Below, in pieces: positions 8,525-17,577 of a stretch of 64,000 nucleotides of DNA. The DNA comes from JAJFUV01 sp964384215 (GTDB lineage: Bacteria > Acidobacteriota > Terriglobia > Bryobacterales > Bryobacteraceae), in assembly GCA_964384215.1 (NCBI GenBank), contig CAYLLB010000028.1, positions 1-64,000 of the forward strand, given 5' to 3'. Positions within the stretch are counted from its first letter, which is position 1, and every line of letters begins with the position of its first letter. The notes below the pieces were generated by a model. It did no database searches. It saw only the letters and a program-made list of their open reading frames with translations, and had not been told where the DNA came from. The position numbers and the translations under genes are program-made.

Positions 8525-10258
8525 ATGGACAACCGGACTATAGCCGCGATGCTGTCCGAGACGGCGGACCTGATGGAGATCGCCGGCGAGGATGCTTTCC
8601 GCATTCGCAGTTATCGCAACGCCGCCAATGTGATTGAAGGCTATCCGGAGCAGATTGCGGACATCCTGCGCAACCCCGCGCGCAGCGTAACCGAGATCCC
8701 GGGCATCGGCAAGGGACTCGCGGCGGCCCTGGCCGAGATTGCCGCGCGCGGCAGTTTCGAGCGGCGCGACGAGATGCTGGCCAAATACCCGCCCACGGCC
8801 CTCGAGCTTCTGAAAATCCAGGGCATGGGACCCAAGAGCATTCGTGCCCTGTGGGAGCATTACCGCGTGAGCACCATCGACGATCTGGAACGCGTGGCGC
8901 GCGAGCAGAAGCTGCGCGAGTTACCGCGCATGGGTGCGAAACTCGAGGAGAAGGTCCTGCGCTCCATTGCCGCCTACCGCCAGAGCGCCGGACGTTTTCT
9001 GCTGGACTTTGCCGACCGCGCCGCCGCCGGGTTGATCGCGTACCTGAGCGAGGCGGGCGGCATCGAAAAGATCACCGTTGCGGGCAGCCTTCGCCGCCGC
9101 AAGGAAACCGTGGGCGACGTGGACATTTTAGCCACGGGTCCCGGGGCGCAGGCTGCCCTGGACCGTTTCGCGGTGTATCCGGACGTCAAGGAAGTGCTCG
9201 GCAAGGGCGAAAACAAGGCCAGCGCGAAAATCGGAACGGAAAATCTGCAAGTGGATCTGCGCGCGCTGCCCCATGAGAACTTCGGGGCCGCGCTGCAGTA
9301 CTTCAGCGGGAGCAAGGATCACAACGTCGCATTGCGTAACCGCGCCATCCACATGGGCTTCAAGCTCAATGAGTATGGCCTCTTCCGCGCTTCGGATGAG
9401 GCCAGGGTCGCGGGCGAATCGGAGGAGGAAGTCTACTCCCAACTCGGGCTGGCCTGGATTCCGCCCGAACTGCGCGAAAACCAGGGCGAAATCGACGCCG
9501 CCGCCGAAGGCCGGCTGCCGCATCTTGTCGAACCCTCCGACATCCGCGGCGACTTGCACATGCACACCACCGAAAGCGACGGGCGCGCGACGATGCTGGA
9601 GATGGCAGAGGCGGCGCGCGCGCTCGGCCACCAGTACATCGCCATCACGGATCACTCCAAGGCCCTGGCGATGGCCAACGGCCTGGACGAGGCGCGTGTG
9701 GTAGCCTTCGCCAAACACGTGCGCGAAGTGAACCGCGACGGAGCAGGCATCCGCATTTTCAGCGGCATCGAGTGCGACATACGCAAGGACGGCTCAATGG
9801 ACCTGGCCGGCGACGCGCTGGCCGAGCTCGATTTCGTCATCGGTAGCATCCACAGCTCGATGAACCTGGAGGCGGACGCCATGACCGACCGTCTGCTGAA
9901 GGCACTGGAATGCCCGTACTTGTGCGTCCTCGGCCATCCCACCGGTCGCGAGCTGCTGCACCGCGAAGCGTACTCGTACGACTTTGACCGCGTGGCGCGT
10001 GAGGCGGTACGCCGCGGCGTGGCTTTCGAGATCAACTCGAGCCCCGCGCGGCTGGACCTGCACGCCGCGTTGATCCGCGCCGCCAGAGCGCACGGGGCGC
10101 GCTTCGTGGTCTCCACCGATGCGCATCACCCGAAGCACCTTGCCGGCATCCACTTCGGCGTGTCCATGGCGCGGCGCGGGTGGCTCACCGCCGGCGACAT
10201 CTGGAACACGCGTCCCCTCAATGAGTTCCTGGGATTCTTGAAAAAGGAGCGGAGTTAA
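8525..10258 (+). CDS. polX: Family X DNA polymerase with PHP exonuclease domain
   Basis: This 577-residue protein has the bacterial/archaeal PolX layout. Helix-hairpin-helix motifs lie at about 55-65 and 97-105 (EIPGIGKGLA, IQGMGPKS). The palm has the catalytic carboxylates Asp198 and Asp200 (GDVDIL) and Asp244 (QVDLRA). A C-terminal PHP domain begins at about 343 (DLHMHTTESDG) with further metal ligands in ITDHSK and IECDI. PolX fills short gaps in base excision repair, and the PHP domain gives 3'-5' exonuclease or AP-endonuclease activity. The Nudix gene starts 2 bp after its stop, so the two form an operon. Confidence 0.95.
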   Translation: MDNRTIAAMLSETADLMEIAGEDAFRIRSYRNAANVIEGYPEQIADILRNPARSVTEIPGIGKGLAAALAEIAARGSFERRDEMLAKYPPTALELLKIQGMGPKSIRALWEHYRVSTIDDLERVAREQKLRELPRMGAKLEEKVLRSIAAYRQSAGRFLLDFADRAAAGLIAYLSEAGGIEKITVAGSLRRRKETVGDVDILATGPGAQAALDRFAVYPDVKEVLGKGENKASAKIGTENLQVDLRALPHENFGAALQYFSGSKDHNVALRNRAIHMGFKLNEYGLFRASDEARVAGESEEEVYSQLGLAWIPPELRENQGEIDAAAEGRLPHLVEPSDIRGDLHMHTTESDGRATMLEMAEAARALGHQYIAITDHSKALAMANGLDEARVVAFAKHVREVNRDGAGIRIFSGIECDIRKDGSMDLAGDALAELDFVIGSIHSSMNLEADAMTDRLLKALECPYLCVLGHPTGRELLHREAYSYDFDRVAREAVRRGVAFEINSSPARLDLHAALIRAARAHGARFVVSTDAHHPKHLAGIHFGVSMARRGWLTAGDIWNTRPLNEFLGFLKKERS

Positions 10259-10260
10259 AG

Positions 10261-10788
10261 ATGAAAGCGAAAATCCTGTCCAGCCGCGAGTGCCACGCAA
10301 ACAAGGTTTTCTCCGTTCGCGATGAACAGGCGATCGAGCCCGGCGGCGTGAAGATTCATCGCTACATCGTGCATCATCGCGGCTCGGCGGTGATTCTGCC
10401 GCTCGACACGCGGGGCCGCATCCTGCTGGTCCGGCAGTACCGGCTGGCGGCGCGCCGCGAGATGTGGGAGTTGCCCGCGGGACGCGTCGACGAGGGGGAG
10501 ACGCCGCTCCGGGCCGCGCGCCGGGAACTAATCGAGGAAACCGGCCTCCGCGCAAAAAGGTGGAAGAAACTGGTGGAGTTTTATCCCAGCCCCGGATTCC
10601 TCACCGAGAAGATGAACGTGTACCTTGCCTCCAGCCTGCGCATGGGCGACTCGAAGCCCATGGATGACGAGCGCATCGAATGCCACTGGTTCACCGTTGC
10701 CGAATTGGATAAGGCGATCCGTGCCGGCAAGATCCTGGACGGCAAGACCCTCATCGGTTACGCCGCCTGGCGCCGCTCGCAGCGTTAG
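10261..10788 (+). CDS. Nudix hydrolase, ADP-ribose pyrophosphatase type
   Basis: This 175-residue protein has a complete Nudix box: Gly74, Glu80, Arg88-Glu89, Glu92-Glu93 and Gly95 (GRVDEGE ... RRELIEETGL). The upstream LVRQYR and the Pro-containing block FYPSPGFLTEKM near residue 109 are typical of ADP-ribose pyrophosphatases (NudF type), which clear ADP-ribose. The ribosome binding site GGAGCGGAG overlaps the end of polX, 2 bp upstream. The gene ends convergent with the DUF2961 gene. Confidence 0.9.
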   Translation: MKAKILSSRECHANKVFSVRDEQAIEPGGVKIHRYIVHHRGSAVILPLDTRGRILLVRQYRLAARREMWELPAGRVDEGETPLRAARRELIEETGLRAKRWKKLVEFYPSPGFLTEKMNVYLASSLRMGDSKPMDDERIECHWFTVAELDKAIRAGKILDGKTLIGYAAWRRSQR

Positions 10789-10812
10789 AGCGATTTCCCT
10801 GGCCGCAAAAAC

Positions 10813-11928
10813 TCATTCGCGCGGCATCCGGTCAGCGGCCGCCGGCAGCGCCGGAAATGGGGCGTGCGGCTCCAGTTGGTACCAGTGGGCGAGGCTCGAA
10901 TAGTCGTTCTCGTAATTGTTGGCGTGCCCGTGCTCGATGGTCCAGCGAATGGACTTGTCAAAGCGGATTGGGTCGCGCAGGTACCAGCGGAACATCGACA
11001 CCTTTCCGCGGTACTTCTCGCCACCCTTGTTTTCGCAAAGCAGGAACCCTGTGTACGGCCCAATGTACTCGGTATTCGGGCTGGCACCGCCTCCAAAGAT
11101 CTCCTCGGTCCCCGTCCCGTGGTAGGAAGGAGGCCACTTTTCTCCGTCGATGAAGATCATGTCGTCGCCTTCCCCGTACCAGCCGCGGCCGATGTTGTCG
11201 ATGTTCAGAAGCAGACCCGCCAACCGCCCTTTACCCACGGCTTCCAGGATTACGTAATTGTCTTTCCCATCGAGGTTCTTGGCCGGCCAGATCGTCTTGT
11301 TCTTATTCTTCGGCTCCACGTTCACCGGCGTCGGATTCTGGCGGCGCCATTGGGCGTGAAATCGGCCAACGTCCGGTGCGGGCGGGTGGTTGTAGGACTC
11401 GTAGTCGATGTGATACCAGAAGTTGTTTAATTTGGTGCCGGCCTGGTTTTCCAGCGTGATCTTCGCACGGCTGGCGAAAGGCATGGGGAAGTAAGCGTTG
11501 AAGCCGTGGCTGCTGCTGCCGGTGTCGCCAGGATTGACGGTAACGAAAGTGGTTTGGAGATTACGCGCCCACCCGTGAGGGGCGAGGAAGAAATCGCCCA
11601 GCGGCGTCTCGACCGAAGGGCTCGCTTCGCCGTCCCAATACATGCGGAGCACCAACTGCCGCAGTAAGGCCCCCTCCCGGAGCGTCGTGAAGTAAATGTG
11701 CTGGATGCACCCGGGACCGCTGATATCCGCCAAGACCTTTGTTTCTCCCGGTTCAAACTCGAACCAGTCTCGATTGTCGCCGGTACGGTCCCAACTTGAG
11801 ATGCGCAGGGTCTTGTTGTTTCCGATGACGGTGATGGCGCGGGTGAACGGATCGAAGTTCGCGAACGGGTCAGCCGCGCTCGCGGGGAGCACGGCGGCAA
11901 GAGCCAGCAACGCAACTACGGGTTTCAT
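10813..11928 (-). CDS. Secreted DUF2961 family protein
   Basis: I place the start at ATG 11928 (371 residues) because GAGGTT lies 7 bases upstream and the product begins with a signal peptide (MKPVVALLALAAVLPASA). The remainder is DUF2961: CIQHIYFT, LVLRMYWDGE, SPSVETPLGDFF, SHGFNAYFPMPF, NFWYHIDYESY and GTGTEEIFGGG are all family-type blocks. Members have a jelly-roll fold; some have been shown to act as glycoside hydrolases on fructan or arabinan, but the substrate here is unknown. It is 11 bp downstream of rdgB but probably unrelated in function. Confidence 0.85.
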   Translation of the reverse strand: MKPVVALLALAAVLPASAADPFANFDPFTRAITVIGNNKTLRISSWDRTGDNRDWFEFEPGETKVLADISGPGCIQHIYFTTLREGALLRQLVLRMYWDGEASPSVETPLGDFFLAPHGWARNLQTTFVTVNPGDTGSSSHGFNAYFPMPFASRAKITLENQAGTKLNNFWYHIDYESYNHPPAPDVGRFHAQWRRQNPTPVNVEPKNKNKTIWPAKNLDGKDNYVILEAVGKGRLAGLLLNIDNIGRGWYGEGDDMIFIDGEKWPPSYHGTGTEEIFGGGASPNTEYIGPYTGFLLCENKGGEKYRGKVSMFRWYLRDPIRFDKSIRWTIEHGHANNYENDYSSLAHWYQLEPHAPFPALPAAADRMPRE

Positions 11929-11939
11929 GATGTAACCTC

Positions 11940-12551
11940 TCAATCACGAATTGCATCGCGGCCTCCCGAAAGCAAGTATTCGACCATGGCTCTGAGGGCC
12001 TGGCCGCGATGGCTGACTTCCTGTTTGCGCGCGCCGGGGATTTCGGCGAACGTGCAGTTGAAAGGGGGGTAGAAGAACAGTGGGTCATAGCCGAAGCCAT
12101 CGCTGCCGCGCGGCGTTTCCAAGATGCGCCCTTCCACCACGCCGCGGAATGTCTTCAGCAGCTTGCCTCGTTCGGCGAGCGCCGCCACGCACACGAACCG
12201 CGCCGTGCGGTCCGCTACTCCCGCCAGCCGTTCGAGCAGCAGCCGGTTGTTCGCGTTATCGTCCGCGTGGGGGCCCGCGTAACGCGCCGAATGGACGCCA
12301 GGCGCCCCATTGAGCGCATCCACCATCAATCCGGAATCGTCTGCAAAGAGGAAGCCGGGCGCGTGCATGCTGTAGTAAACGGCCTTGCCGGCGGCGTTCT
12401 CTTCAAATGTCGCGCCGGTTTCCTCATACGCGGGGATCGCGTTGAACCCTTCCACCGGCTCGGCGGACCACGCGCCCGCGCTGAGCGCTTCAATGGCGAG
12501 GCGGAACTCGCGCAGCTTGCCTTGGTTGGTCGTGGCGCAGTAGAGCTTCAT
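11940..12551 (-). CDS. rdgB: XTP/dITP pyrophosphatase
   Basis: This 203-residue protein matches the RdgB/HAM1 family: the N-terminal TNQGKLREF, a metal and substrate loop FADDSGLMVDALNGAPGVHSARYAG, and the C-terminal GSDGFGYDPLFFYPP and SHRGQALRAM. It hydrolyses non-canonical purine nucleoside triphosphates to monophosphates and so keeps inosine and xanthosine out of DNA. It overlaps the rph stop by 4 bp (ATGA). The rph-rdgB order is widespread in bacteria. Confidence 0.96.
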   Translation of the reverse strand: MKLYCATTNQGKLREFRLAIEALSAGAWSAEPVEGFNAIPAYEETGATFEENAAGKAVYYSMHAPGFLFADDSGLMVDALNGAPGVHSARYAGPHADDNANNRLLLERLAGVADRTARFVCVAALAERGKLLKTFRGVVEGRILETPRGSDGFGYDPLFFYPPFNCTFAEIPGARKQEVSHRGQALRAMVEYLLSGGRDAIRD

Positions 12552-13273
12552 TTCAGTGTCACGAACGACTTCTGTACGTCCACCAATTGCGCGATGGACT
12601 TGCGCGCCAGGCCGAGCAGGCTGCCGAACTGGTCGTCATCAAAGGGCATGCGCTCGGCGGTGGCCTGCACTTCGACCATCCGCCCGGAGCCCGTCATGAC
12701 TACGTTCATGTCGACGTCGGCGCGGGAGTCTTCGTCGTAGCAGAGGTCCGCCAGGGGGCTGCCGCCAACGATGCCCACGCTGATGGCCGCCACATAGTCG
12801 AGCAGAGGCAGCCGGGGAAGCGTTCCGTAGTCCACCACCTGTTTGAGCGCCAGGCCCAAGGCCACGAAGGCGCCGGTGATGGAAGCTGTGCGCGTGCCGC
12901 CGGCGGCCTGCAGAACATCGCAATCGACGATCACGGTCCGTTCGCCCAGCGCCGACCCGTCCACTACCGCGCGCAGGCTGCGCCCGATCAGCCGCTGGAT
13001 TTCGTGCGTGCGTCCCGAGGGCTTGCCTTTGTTCACTTCCCGCGGGGTACGCGTCATGGTAGCGCGGGGCAGCATCGAATACTCGGCCGTTACCCACCCC
13101 TTGCCGCTGCCGCGCAGAAACGCCGGAACCGTCTCCTCGACGGTGGCCGCGCACAGTACCCGCGTCTGGCCCACTTCGATCAGGGCCGATCCTTCGGCGG
13201 TCATCAAGTAACCCGGAGTGATTCTCACCGGGCGAATCTCGTCCGGTTTTCGCTGGTCGATTCGCACCTTCAC
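12548..13273 (-). CDS. rph: Ribonuclease PH
   Basis: Starting at GTG 13273 the protein has 241 residues, close to the usual 238-240. It shows RKPDEIRPVRIT, GSALIEVGQTRVLCAATVE, GKGWVTAEYSMLPRAT, the phosphate-binding RTHEIQRLIGRSLRA and DCDVLQAAGGTRTASITGA. RNase PH trims tRNA 3' ends phosphorolytically. The GTG start overlaps the stop of the 45-residue membrane protein as GTGA; a longer frame up to 13342 would run deep into that gene. rdgB follows with another 4 bp overlap. Confidence 0.95.
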   Translation of the reverse strand: MKVRIDQRKPDEIRPVRITPGYLMTAEGSALIEVGQTRVLCAATVEETVPAFLRGSGKGWVTAEYSMLPRATMTRTPREVNKGKPSGRTHEIQRLIGRSLRAVVDGSALGERTVIVDCDVLQAAGGTRTASITGAFVALGLALKQVVDYGTLPRLPLLDYVAAISVGIVGGSPLADLCYDEDSRADVDMNVVMTGSGRMVEVQATAERMPFDDDQFGSLLGLARKSIAQLVDVQKSFVTLK

Positions 13274-13407
13274 TTCGATTTCACCACCGCATAGAACAAC
13301 AGGAGCAGCAACACCATGCCGGAGATCAGAAGAACGATGCACGGTATGCCGCTTGTCGCAGGTCCGGCTTTTTTCTTTTTCGGTTGTACAGGCTTGAACC
13401 TCGCCAT
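13270..13407 (-). CDS. 45-residue single-pass membrane protein
   Basis: ATG 13407 opens a 45-codon frame that ends at TGA 13272-13270. The product starts MARFKPVQPKKKKAGP, then has one membrane segment (IPCIVLLISGMVLLLLLFYAVV) and ends in Lys-Ser-Lys. The positive N-terminus predicts an N-in topology. The stop overlaps the rph GTG start by 4 bp, as in translationally coupled genes, which supports both this gene and the rph start. I recall similar short basic-plus-TM proteins in Acidobacteria without known function. Confidence 0.68.
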   Translation of the reverse strand: MARFKPVQPKKKKAGPATSGIPCIVLLISGMVLLLLLFYAVVKSK

Positions 13408-13448
13408 GAATGGACTTCCTTCCCGCTTCTGTGAACGACGCCCCGCCT

Positions 13449-15335
13449 TCAGCGCCGCAGCCTGTTCAGCGCCGCGGCAGCCTCGTGGAAGAACGCCTCC
13501 AGGGCCGCCAGCGTTGCATCCGACAGGTCGCTGAGCGTGATGCTTACCACCGGACAGCCTCTTTCGGCCAGCGCGATTTGCGTGGCCAGATACTGCGCCC
13601 GGTGGTACGTCGCCTCATGGGGGCTCGCCGGTGCGCGCTCGTTTTTTTCCGCCAGCAGCACCGTCGAGAAGCAACGGCCCCTTCCAATGATCATCTCATG
13701 ATAAGAGTGGTTCATCGCCGGGCCTTCGTAAATGTCCACCGGCATCTTGAGCCGCGCGCGGAACAACTCTTCGCCGGCGCGGTCGAGAATCTTGCGCAAC
13801 GCGCGGCCCTGTTGTGAGTAACGCGTGTCGCCGAAGAAAGTGAGCTCGCCGTAATCCACCTTGCGTTCCGCTGCGAGCGAACCGAGCAAAGCGGCGTACA
13901 CCTCGCTGGCCCGGCGGGAAGGTGCGGATTCGGCTCCCGGTATCCTGTGGTAGTGCAGTGTAATGCACATACGGAAGCGCGATTGGCACGGTGTCTCCGC
14001 CATCCGGCGCCATTCTCTGGTCTTTTCGATGCCGCCAGCTTTGATCGCCTCATGGTGCAGTTTCCCGGCGATGCTCTTGTAGAGTTCCACTCCGGGCTGA
14101 GTCACAAAATTCACACCGCGCAGGCATGCCATCCCGAAGACCGTGTAATGGACGAACTGCATGTAGGCCGACAGCGGCGCGCTCCCGGGCATGCTCAACA
14201 CTGCGACCGGATATCCCGTGCGGCGCAACAGCGTGATCTTCTGCGCCTCCGGATGCGGGCTGCCGCGCTGCTGGACGGCAAGAAAGACCCGGTCCTGCAG
14301 CGGATCCTTGGGCGGCCGGTAGTTGGCCAGTTTGGGTTTCTCCCCGATGATGATCTTGATACCGGGATATCCAGCCTTGCCCAGGCTTTCTTCGAAATCC
14401 TGCTTTGTCCAGATGGCCGCGCCCTGCCAGGCCTTGGGAAGCAGCAGCGTCACCATTGCGCGCCCGGAAGCCGATTGCGTGTGGAGAAACGCTGCCAGCC
14501 GCCATGCTTTCAAAACGGACTCTTCGCTCAGGCAAGCCCCGGCGATCCACTCGCGCAGATCGACCCCGCAGAAAGCCAGGGGATAAAGGCTGCCTCGGGT
14601 GAGCGGTGCGCTGTGCCGTCCGGAAGTCGAACTCCCACCATCCATCTGGAGGCCCACCATGCGATAGCCGTGCGCGCGCGCGAATTGGTCGAGCAGCGAC
14701 CCGCCCAAGGCCATCGCGAGGAAATTCGCCCGCGGCGCCACCTTGTAACGGCCGTAAAGCGCTTCCAGTCGCTCCAGGTTCACGACGGGCTCGTAGGATG
14801 TCATGCCCAGCGCCATGCCGACAACCAGCGAACTGCGCAGGATCTCCGGCATCCTCAGATGGGTGCGCGCCTGGATGTCTTCGAAGATGCCGCGCAGCTT
14901 GGAGGGATCCGTGGAATCCAAGACATAGCACCGTGGGGCACGCTTGAGAAGCCCGGCAGCCATGTACATAGACTTATCCTCGGCCGATCCGCCCATTCCG
15001 GCCCAAATCAGGAAGCGCAGCGGGGCGCGATGCGCTTCGCGGATGGCGTTGCGAGCTTCGTCGATTTCCCGCTCGATCATGGCGGGCCATTCGGCGTGGT
15101 GCTGGGCCTGCCAGGCAAGGCTGAAGACGCCGTAACCATTGCGCGCGACGCGGCCTTTCGAGTCGATCTCCATGCCCAGGCCAATCAGTGGATTCTTCTT
15201 GGGATCGAGAGAATCGAGTCCCTTTCGCCTCACTCGCGAATCCAGTACCTGCAGCCGGTTCAGGACGCTGTTGGTGAGAAAAGTCTGGTAAGGGGCTTCC
15301 GAGGACGGCTGGTCGTGGTACAGCGAAAGAAGCAC
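13449..15335 (-). CDS. Phosphoglucose-isomerase-like SIS protein
   Basis: This 628-residue protein starts at GTG 15335. It has two sugar-isomerase-like parts: GMGGSAEDKSMY near residue 113, in the place of the phosphate-binding GIGGS of glucose-6-phosphate isomerase, and VNFVTQPGVELYKSIAGK near 430, which resembles the C-terminal PGI block (F-x-Q-x-GVE-x-GK). It is longer than bacterial PGI (about 450-550), with an added C-terminal domain after residue 450. It may be a divergent PGI or a PGI-transaldolase-type fusion remnant. The gene is divergent from the transglutaminase gene and precedes the 45-residue gene by 41 bp. Confidence 0.65.
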   Translation of the reverse strand: MLLSLYHDQPSSEAPYQTFLTNSVLNRLQVLDSRVRRKGLDSLDPKKNPLIGLGMEIDSKGRVARNGYGVFSLAWQAQHHAEWPAMIEREIDEARNAIREAHRAPLRFLIWAGMGGSAEDKSMYMAAGLLKRAPRCYVLDSTDPSKLRGIFEDIQARTHLRMPEILRSSLVVGMALGMTSYEPVVNLERLEALYGRYKVAPRANFLAMALGGSLLDQFARAHGYRMVGLQMDGGSSTSGRHSAPLTRGSLYPLAFCGVDLREWIAGACLSEESVLKAWRLAAFLHTQSASGRAMVTLLLPKAWQGAAIWTKQDFEESLGKAGYPGIKIIIGEKPKLANYRPPKDPLQDRVFLAVQQRGSPHPEAQKITLLRRTGYPVAVLSMPGSAPLSAYMQFVHYTVFGMACLRGVNFVTQPGVELYKSIAGKLHHEAIKAGGIEKTREWRRMAETPCQSRFRMCITLHYHRIPGAESAPSRRASEVYAALLGSLAAERKVDYGELTFFGDTRYSQQGRALRKILDRAGEELFRARLKMPVDIYEGPAMNHSYHEMIIGRGRCFSTVLLAEKNERAPASPHEATYHRAQYLATQIALAERGCPVVSITLSDLSDATLAALEAFFHEAAAALNRLRR

Positions 15336-15391
15336 CTACTCGTTTTAGCACAGCGGGGATAGTTTCGCGCCTGGCTGCTAAAATCTCATAT

Positions 15392-17500
15392 ATGGGCAGC
15401 TTGCCCGCCAACGGGCCGAGAGCGCAGGCCCGTTTCTTGGAGTTTTCGTTGCTGGGCCTCGTGGCCAGCGGCTATCTGGCCGTGGTGGGGTCCGGATTCC
15501 TCGACCTGCCGACGGTAGTCGTGGCCGGCGCCGCATTATTGCTGCGTGCGCTGCTGGTCGCCGGTCTTGTGCGCTTCCGTGTTTCCGGACGCGCCGTGAC
15601 GGTGGCGACCGTCGCCTACATAGTCTTCTACCCCATCGATTATTTCTTTCTATCGCGCGAATTTCTGGGCGCCACCGTTCACCTGGTTTTCTTCGTGGCC
15701 GCGATGAAGGTCCTCACGGCCGCCGGCCACCGCGACTACTTTTGGGTGAAGGTGATCGCTCTGCTCGAACTGCTGGCGGCAAGCGTGCTTTCACCGAACC
15801 TCAACTTCTTCCTCTTTCTGGCGGCCTTCCTGATCTTCGCCGTGGCAACCCTTTCGAGCAGTGAAGTGCAGCGCTCGGCGGAATCCGCCGGACGCGTGGC
15901 GCGAAGCGGCCAGCAAGCCCTTGCCTGGCGCCTGGCCGGAGTTTCGCTGGTCATCTCGATGGGCGCCCTGGCGCTCACCGCCGGCATGTTCTTCTTGCTG
16001 CCGCGCACTGCACGGGCCGCATTCCGTCACCTGGTGCCGGACCGCTATCGCGTGCCGGGCTTTTCCAACCAGATCGTGCTGGGCGAAGCCGCGCAGTTCC
16101 CAAGTGCCCGCACTCCCATCATGCACGTGCGGTTCTTCACACCCGGCCGTTACGACGGGCTCAAGTGGCGCGGCGAAGCGTTGCGCGAGTTCGACGGTAA
16201 GCGCTGGTACAATCCGCCTGGCGGCGACAGCGTGTTGCGGATGTCCCCTTCGCCGCTGCAACTGGTCAGCGACGACCAGCGACGTGTGCGCGGGCGACGG
16301 GCCTCCTATGAGGTGCACTTGCGGGCAACCGGTTCGGACGTCTTGTTTTTCGCTGGCGTTCCGGAATTTCTGGAAGTGCACCTGCCAATGGTCATCCGCA
16401 CGGCTTCCGGCGGCTATCGCAGCGCCGAAGGCACATCGGAGGGGTTGCGTTACGGCGTGTACGGCTACCTGGACGCCGGCGTGCCGAGCGATGGGTCGCC
16501 GCTCCCGGCCGGGGAACGCCAGCTTCACATCAAACTGCCGCAGCCCGATGCGCGCGTCATCGCGTTGACCCGGCGCATCACGGCCGGAGCGAGCACCGAC
16601 AGGTCCCGAGCCCAGGCAATTGAAGATTACCTGCACGCCAACTACACATACACCACCGAGATCGAAGACGCCCCGTCCGCCGATCCCATCGCACATTTCC
16701 TAATCGAAAGCCGCCGTGGCCACTGCGAGTATTTCGCCAGCGCCATGGCCGTCATGTTGCGTTACCTGGGCATTCCGGCAAGGGTCGCCACCGGTTTTCA
16801 GAGCGGAGTATACAATCCGGTAAGCGGCTGGTACCTGATCCGCGCCTCGGACGCTCACAGTTGGGTGGAAGCTTGGCTGGAAGGACGCGGCTGGACTACT
16901 TTCGACCCGACGCCTCCCGATCCCTCCGCGCGGACGAACTCGCTGTGGGCCCGCACGCTGCTCTATCTGGATGCAGCCGAGACCTTCTGGCAGGACTGGG
17001 TGCTGAGCTACGATCTTGACCGCCAGCTTGTGCTAGCCACGCGAATGGAAGAATCCGGCCGCCTGGTCGGATCCGGCTGGCCCACCCGCGCCGGCGCCCG
17101 CCTGCGCGCCTGGAGTGAAGCGGCTGTATCGTTGGGCCGGCGCTTCGGCCTGTTTGTACTCGCCGCTGCGGCGCTGGCGATCTTGCTTTACCGGGCAGGA
17201 CCGGGCCTCTGGCGGCGTCTCAGAACCGAATGGCGCATCCGGAACCTGGACCGGGGCACGGCGCAGGCCTCGGACGCGACGCTGCTCTACCAACGCATGC
17301 TGCGCGTCCTGGACCGCCGCGGCATCGAGAAACCGGCGTCGGCGACGCCCACGGAATTCGCCCGCATGGTTGGTGGCAAGGAGCTATCGGAAGTGGTTGC
17401 GCGCATCACCGATGCGTATCACGACCTGCGTTTCGGCGGCCGGCCCGAGGCTGCACCGCGCCTGATTGCATTGCTCGATCAACTTGAACGCACACGTTGA
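15392..17500 (+). CDS. TgpA-type transmembrane transglutaminase
   Basis: This 702-residue protein has about six N-terminal membrane helices (DUF3488, residues 15-210), a periplasmic domain, a transglutaminase-like core with Cys445 (RRGHCEYFAS), His489 (SDAHSWVEAW) and Asp505 (TFDPTPPD), one more membrane helix at about 585-602, and a C-terminal DUF4129 region. This is the TgpA layout. TgpA is essential in Pseudomonas aeruginosa, but its substrate is not known. The usual partners, a MoxR ATPase and DUF58 protein, would be expected upstream; they are not here, since the upstream neighbour is the PGI-like gene on the other strand. Confidence 0.9.
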   Translation: MGSLPANGPRAQARFLEFSLLGLVASGYLAVVGSGFLDLPTVVVAGAALLLRALLVAGLVRFRVSGRAVTVATVAYIVFYPIDYFFLSREFLGATVHLVFFVAAMKVLTAAGHRDYFWVKVIALLELLAASVLSPNLNFFLFLAAFLIFAVATLSSSEVQRSAESAGRVARSGQQALAWRLAGVSLVISMGALALTAGMFFLLPRTARAAFRHLVPDRYRVPGFSNQIVLGEAAQFPSARTPIMHVRFFTPGRYDGLKWRGEALREFDGKRWYNPPGGDSVLRMSPSPLQLVSDDQRRVRGRRASYEVHLRATGSDVLFFAGVPEFLEVHLPMVIRTASGGYRSAEGTSEGLRYGVYGYLDAGVPSDGSPLPAGERQLHIKLPQPDARVIALTRRITAGASTDRSRAQAIEDYLHANYTYTTEIEDAPSADPIAHFLIESRRGHCEYFASAMAVMLRYLGIPARVATGFQSGVYNPVSGWYLIRASDAHSWVEAWLEGRGWTTFDPTPPDPSARTNSLWARTLLYLDAAETFWQDWVLSYDLDRQLVLATRMEESGRLVGSGWPTRAGARLRAWSEAAVSLGRRFGLFVLAAAALAILLYRAGPGLWRRLRTEWRIRNLDRGTAQASDATLLYQRMLRVLDRRGIEKPASATPTEFARMVGGKELSEVVARITDAYHDLRFGGRPEAAPRLIALLDQLERTR

Positions 17501-17511
17501 AGAATGTAGTC

Positions 17512-17540
17512 TTGACGCCGTGCGGTTCCGGGCTTTAAAT
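17512..17540 (+). promoter_or_regulatory. Predicted promoter of the 72-residue protein gene
   Basis: TTGACG (17512-17517) and TTAAAT (17535-17540) are spaced by 17 bp, 38 bp before the ATG at 17578. An overlapping TATAGT (17540-17545) would give a 22 bp spacer, which is too long. The match is 5/6 and 4/6. Confidence 0.4.
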
Positions 17541-17577
17541 ATAGTCAGCGACGCACTCGCACGAAGGGAGACGAGCC

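Noticed and set aside
13947..15362. 471-codon open frame antisense to the PGI-like gene
   Set aside because: No motif and low-complexity His/Arg-rich translation; explained by GC-rich third positions of the real gene.
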